Shown: piece by piece, positions 40,500 to 44,104 of the stretch
Layout of the letters: the number at the start of each line of letters is the position of its first letter
Position numbering within the stretch: the stretch's first letter is position 1
Origin: Streptomyces sp. ISL-36
GTDB lineage: Bacteria; Actinomycetota; Actinomycetes; Streptomycetales; Streptomycetaceae
Length of the DNA stretch: 44,104 nucleotides
Reading direction: 5' to 3'
Assembly: GCF_018614205.1 (NCBI RefSeq)
Contig: NZ_JAGGOS010000052.1
Span: forward strand, 1-44,104
Position numbers and translations under genes: made by a program
The notes under the pieces: model-generated
Databases searched by the model: none
The model's input: only the letters and a program-made list of their open reading frames with translations
Told to the model about the DNA's origin: nothing

Positions 40500-42938
40500 T
40501 CACGCGCCTTCCCCGGGGTTGGAGCGGCCGGTGTAGAACGCCACCGTCAGGTCCTTGACCAGCGACTTGCGCTCGTAGTCGTCCAGCTCGACCAGACCAC
40601 GCGTGGTCAGTCGGTGGACCACGTCGTCCACCGCGTCCACGACCGCGGTCAGGACGCTGTCCCGGTGCTTGGCGTCGATCGCGGCGATCCGGCGGCGCTG
40701 CATCGCCGCCGCGATCTCGGGGGCGTACTCGATACGGGTCGGCTGCACCGAGAACACCTCGATGCCCACCGGCGCGCACTCAGCGGAGAGCATCCGGGTC
40801 AGGGCCTCGCCGACCGCCTCCGCGTCGCGCAGGGTCGGGGCGTCCTCGTGGAAGGCGTCGGCGGGGAGTTGGGAGAGGACCCGGGCCATGGCCGCCTCCA
40901 CCTGCTCGCGCAGGTACTCCTCGTGGCCCTCGACCCCGAGCGCGGCCAGGACCGTGTCCCGGATGCGCCAGATGACGAGGACGACGACGCGGAGGGCGGT
41001 GCCCTTGGCGTCCACCGCGGAGAGCGGCTCGCTGCGCCAGTGGCGCAGACGGACGTCGACCCGGTGGCGCAGCAGGAGGGGACTGACCCAGAGGAGACCG
41101 GTGCGGCGGACGCTGCCGCGGTAGTCACCGAAGAGGGTGAGGACCCAGGCGTAGCCGACGCGGCCGCGGCCGAGACCGCCGAGGGAGAAGAGGGTGGCCA
41201 GGACCCCGAGGGCGAGCAGGGCCCACTGGCCGAGGTGGATGCCGTGGTACGGGCGCGGGGGCAGCCCGAGCATCAGGGCGACCTGATCGGGCACGGCCCC
41301 GACCCACCACAGGACGGCCGCGCACCCGGCGAGCGCCAGCATCCCGCCGAGGACCCCGATCCAACCGGGGAGAACGGGCCCGGGGCGCTCGACGAGCTGA
41401 GGGTCGGCGGTGGGGGCGGGACGGGTGGCCGTGGGACGGGCGGGGGCGGGGATGACGGCCTTGAGCGGCGCGAGGGCGGGTGTCGGGGCCGAGGTCGCCG
41501 TCACCGGCCCGGCCATGGCGACGGTGGCCGGGCCGTCGTCGCCCCCGTCGCGGTCGCGGTCACGGTCACGGTCCCGGTCACTCGGCTCCGGCTCGTCGCG
41601 GAAGAGCAGGTGCACGGGGATCGACCCGGTCGTGTCGGTCCCGATCACCGTCCTGCGGCGGGCTCCGGCCCGCGTCGGGGACGAGGAGGACGGAGACGAG
41701 GAGGGAGACGGGGAGGGAGACGGGGACGGGGTGGCGGTCTGCGCCCGCGGCGGGATGGGCTCGGCGGCCACGGGGCCGGTGACGACGCCGATACGCGCGC
41801 CGGCGATCCGCCGGATGTCGGGGAGGCGACCGGCGGTGCCGACCGACGGCGCGGCGGCGCTCCCGCCCGACGCGGCGTCGGCCCCCGCCGCGGCCGGACC
41901 CGTCGGCCCCGGGCTCGCCTGGGAACCGGCGGGTGCGGCAAGGCCGCCGGGGCGGGCAGGTCCGGCGGGTCGGGCGGGTCGGGCTCCGAGGGGCGTACCG
42001 GTGGAGGCCTCGGAAAGGCCCGGGGCCGGGGCGGTCGGTGTCTCGGACCCCTGCGACCCGGGTTGTACCGAGGACTTCGGGGCCGTGGGACTGGGAGCGG
42101 CGGTCGGTGCCGCACCCCCCAGGGCGACAGCCGCGCCGGACTCAATGTCCGGCGCGCTCGAAGTCGCGGTTGCCTGGGCGTCCGGCGCACCGGCACCACT
42201 CGGCGCGGCTCCGTCCGGCGCGGCCGAGGTGCCAGGGCCCGCGGGAGCTGTACGGGACAAGGCGCTGTCGTCCGGCTTCCCCTCCGGCTCTCCCGCGACA
42301 CCGACGGGCGTGTCGGCCCGGGGGCCGACGCTCGCCTCGGCGCCGTGGTCCGCGCCTGCCGGAGCCGTACCGGCGAGGCCTTCGGGGCCTTCCGAGGCCG
42401 TACCGGCACGGGGCTCGGTGTCCGCAGGGGCCGTCGCGGCGGCCTCATCGCCTGCCGGAGCCGAGACCGGGGACGGCGCGGGACCCGGGGACGGCGCCGC
42501 GGGCACGGCGGGGTCCGGCGCCGTGTCGCTCGCCGCGGTCGGCGTCGTCGCCGGTGCCGCGGCGGAACCGTCCGTACCCGGGTCCTCCGGTCGGGAGTCC
42601 GCAGCCCCGGAGCAGGTGCCCGGTTCCCCGGTTGCCGGCGCCGACACGGGTGCGGTGCCGTTCCCGGTGCCGTGTGCGGTGCCGTTCGCAGTGCCGTTCG
42701 CGGCCCGGCCTTCCGCCCCTGTCTCGCCCTGTGCCGTGTCCGGAGCAGAGGGAGCGATCGACGCCGCACCCGCCCCGGGCCGCGTGTCGGTCTCCCGGCC
42801 GGTCTTCCCCGGCGGCCGCGGCCTCGACGCACGGTTCTCGTCCGTCAGGCGTCTCGCCGTACGGGCCGCGTCGCGCGTGGCCGCCGCGCCGGAGTCCCCG
42901 GGCGGCAGGCCCAGCGGATTCGGGGTCCTTCGGGTCAT
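40500..42938 (-). CDS. SPFH (band 7)-domain membrane protein with very long disordered tail
   Basis: Encodes 812 residues from the ATG at 42938 (GAGGTGG upstream). Residues about 1-480 are low-complexity Ala/Pro/Gly/Thr/Ser sequence with few hydrophobics and include the run DRDRDRDRD and SPSPSPSP stretches. Two membrane helices follow (about 528-552 and 572-595). Residues about 600-800 form a band-7/SPFH domain: LLWVSPLLLRHRVDVRLRHWRSEPL, LRVVVLVIWRIRDT, REQVEAAMARVLSQLPADAF, IEVFSVQPTRIEYAPEIAAAMQRRRIAAIDAKHRD. SPFH proteins organise membrane microdomains and protease or transport complexes. Which partner this one serves is unknown. It starts 24 bp after the upstream cell-wall hydrolase gene ends and is probably co-transcribed with it. 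Confidence 0.85.
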   Translation of the reverse strand: MTRRTPNPLGLPPGDSGAAATRDAARTARRLTDENRASRPRPPGKTGRETDTRPGAGAASIAPSAPDTAQGETGAEGRAANGTANGTAHGTGNGTAPVSAPATGEPGTCSGAADSRPEDPGTDGSAAAPATTPTAASDTAPDPAVPAAPSPGPAPSPVSAPAGDEAAATAPADTEPRAGTASEGPEGLAGTAPAGADHGAEASVGPRADTPVGVAGEPEGKPDDSALSRTAPAGPGTSAAPDGAAPSGAGAPDAQATATSSAPDIESGAAVALGGAAPTAAPSPTAPKSSVQPGSQGSETPTAPAPGLSEASTGTPLGARPARPAGPARPGGLAAPAGSQASPGPTGPAAAGADAASGGSAAAPSVGTAGRLPDIRRIAGARIGVVTGPVAAEPIPPRAQTATPSPSPSPSPSSSPSSSSPTRAGARRRTVIGTDTTGSIPVHLLFRDEPEPSDRDRDRDRDRDGGDDGPATVAMAGPVTATSAPTPALAPLKAVIPAPARPTATRPAPTADPQLVERPGPVLPGWIGVLGGMLALAGCAAVLWWVGAVPDQVALMLGLPPRPYHGIHLGQWALLALGVLATLFSLGGLGRGRVGYAWVLTLFGDYRGSVRRTGLLWVSPLLLRHRVDVRLRHWRSEPLSAVDAKGTALRVVVLVIWRIRDTVLAALGVEGHEEYLREQVEAAMARVLSQLPADAFHEDAPTLRDAEAVGEALTRMLSAECAPVGIEVFSVQPTRIEYAPEIAAAMQRRRIAAIDAKHRDSVLTAVVDAVDDVVHRLTTRGLVELDDYERKSLVKDLTVAFYTGRSNPGEGA

Positions 42939-42962
42939 TCGGTCCACCTCATGCTCTCGGGG

Positions 42963-44104
42963 TCATCGGAACAAGCGCCGCCAGGTCTCCGGGCCCGGGT
43001 AGCCGTCGGCCGCACCGCCGCGCCATCCCTGTGCCCGCTGGAACGCCTCGACATTGCGACGGTCCGCCTCCGACCAGCGCGGACCGGGACCCGACAGGTA
43101 GTGCTTGCCGTAGCCCCGCTTCACCAGCTGTTTGCCCAGCTTCTCCACATATGCGCTGGATTGGCCCGGACGGAAGTAGCCACGCCCGGGGAACCCCGGC
43201 GCATTCGCGCTCGGGCCGCCCGAACCACTCGAACCGCCGATGTTCCTGCCCTGGCCGTTCGTGAGCAGCCGCCAGGTGTGTGGCCCCGGCAGCCCGTCCG
43301 CCTCCTTGCCCTTCCAGCCCTGCGCGAGCTGGAACGACCGGGTCGCCCGGCGGTCGGCCTCACCCCAGCGCGGACCGGGCCCCTGGCCGTAGTACTTCTT
43401 GCCGCCGCGCTGGACGAGCAGCCTTCCGAGCTGGGTGACGTGCCCGTTGTTCGCGCCGGGCCCGAACTTCGACCCGCCCGGGTACGCGGTCGAGGCCGAC
43501 GAACCGCCTCCGCCGCTTCCCCCGCTGACCACGCCCTTGTAGCGGTAGGCCGTATAGCGGTCGGAGTGGGTCCAGTACGCCATGGGCGTGGCCTGCTTGC
43601 GCGTGCGCGGTCTGGCCTGCTCGTACGCGATGTACGACGTGTGGGTGTAGTCGGTCCAGCCGCCGAAGATCGTGACGTGCGAGCCCTTGGTCGGGTCGGC
43701 CGGGTTGTGGAAGAGCAGGATGTCGCCGGGCTGGAGCTCGGTGCGGTCGATCCGCTCGCCGAAGCGGTCGAGGCTGCCGGTCCACTCGTTGGCCCGCAGG
43801 CTCCACGCCATCGAGATGTAGCCGGAGCAGTCCTGGCGGTATCCGTCCGACCAGTACTTCTCCATGGAGTAGGGCACCTGGGCGCTCACCCACAGCTTGG
43901 CGCGGTTGATGATCTCGGAGCGGGTGGTCTTCCGCAGGGACGCGACGGGGATCTGACTGGTCGTCGGGGTGGCGCCGGGGGACGGCTGGGATCCGGGGCC
44001 GGGGGCTCCGTGCAGCGGGCCGGTGCCGCCCTGGGGAGTGTCGGGACCGGGGCCGGCCGCTTCCGCCGGGTCCGCCACGCCCGCCGCGCGCGCCGCGCCC
44101 GCAG
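42963..44104 (-). CDS. secreted NlpC/P60-type hydrolase with two peptidoglycan-binding repeats, 5' end cut by window
   Basis: At least 380 residues. The frame stays open to the right edge; the local GTG at 44078 follows an Ala-rich stretch (AGAARAAG) that looks like the end of a signal peptide, so the true start lies beyond the window. A catalytic domain of the NlpC/P60-CHAP class shows the nucleophile Cys in QDCSGYISMAW and a His in GSHVTIFGGW. A Gly/Ser linker leads to two similar modules of about 75 residues with GPGPRWGEADRRATRSFQLAQGWKG and GPGPRWSEADRRNVEAFQRAQGWRG, the Streptomyces type of peptidoglycan-binding domain. It probably cuts cell-wall peptides. The SPFH gene follows. Confidence 0.85.
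   Translation of the reverse strand, partial: AGAARAAGVADPAEAAGPGPDTPQGGTGPLHGAPGPGSQPSPGATPTTSQIPVASLRKTTRSEIINRAKLWVSAQVPYSMEKYWSDGYRQDCSGYISMAWSLRANEWTGSLDRFGERIDRTELQPGDILLFHNPADPTKGSHVTIFGGWTDYTHTSYIAYEQARPRTRKQATPMAYWTHSDRYTAYRYKGVVSGGSGGGGSSASTAYPGGSKFGPGANNGHVTQLGRLLVQRGGKKYYGQGPGPRWGEADRRATRSFQLAQGWKGKEADGLPGPHTWRLLTNGQGRNIGGSSGSGGPSANAPGFPGRGYFRPGQSSAYVEKLGKQLVKRGYGKHYLSGPGPRWSEADRRNVEAFQRAQGWRGGAADGYPGPETWRRLFR

Overview
The window is high-GC actinobacterial DNA, almost certainly a Streptomyces chromosome. Third codon positions are strongly GC-biased, GTG and TTG starts are frequent, UUA codons are very rare, and developmental and regulatory genes typical of the genus are present: adpA with its in-frame TTA codon next to oligoribonuclease, a PAS-GGDEF-EAL cyclic-di-GMP protein matching CdgA, and the ehu osmolyte transporter. 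No phage, insertion sequence, CRISPR array or rRNA was found. I see about 37 protein genes and three tRNA genes (one His, two identical Lys).

Layout. 1-3000: a small membrane protein, adpA, orn, tRNA-His. 3100-10710: secreted polysaccharide degradation. This comprises a family PL11 rhamnogalacturonan lyase, an overlapping GH74 xyloglucanase / GH10 xylanase pair (both with CBM2) headed by a perfect CebR-type operator, and a CBM2-GH18 chitinase. 10870-18200: an OmpR-type two-component pair, a spermidine-synthase-like protein, an HTH-TPR regulator, a histidine phosphatase, a PAP2 phosphatase and small unknowns. 18128-22240: a tight three-gene operon of Fe-S RecB/Cas4-type nuclease, a large unknown protein and a Upf1/Dna2-like SF1 helicase. 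This is the most interesting part of the window because together the three look like a split version of the Dna2 nuclease-helicase. 22221-24950: a thiol-peroxidase-like protein divergent from a TetR regulator, small unknowns and the first tRNA-Lys.

25000-35900: an M6-type metalloprotease, cdgA, a DasR-type chitinase (GH18-CBM5/12), an LLM flavin oxidoreductase, ehuBCDA, an IclR regulator and the second tRNA-Lys. The two tRNA-Lys genes are part of an 89-bp exact direct repeat bracketing about 10.9 kb. 36000-44104: a NarL-type two-component pair with a 70-bp overlap, an acyl-CoA synthetase, an AA10 lytic polysaccharide monooxygenase with its own DasR-type site, an SPFH-domain protein with a tail of roughly 480 residues of low complexity, and the 3' part of a cell-wall hydrolase running off the right edge.

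How it fits together. Visible control sites link carbon sensing to enzyme secretion. One CebR-like palindrome precedes the xyloglucan/xylan enzymes, and DasR-like (dre) sites precede one chitinase and the LPMO. AdpA and CdgA are both part of the Bld developmental network; adpA carries a bldA-dependent TTA codon and cdgA is preceded by a BldD-like palindrome. All functional names come from motif and family recognition by reading. No database search was run.
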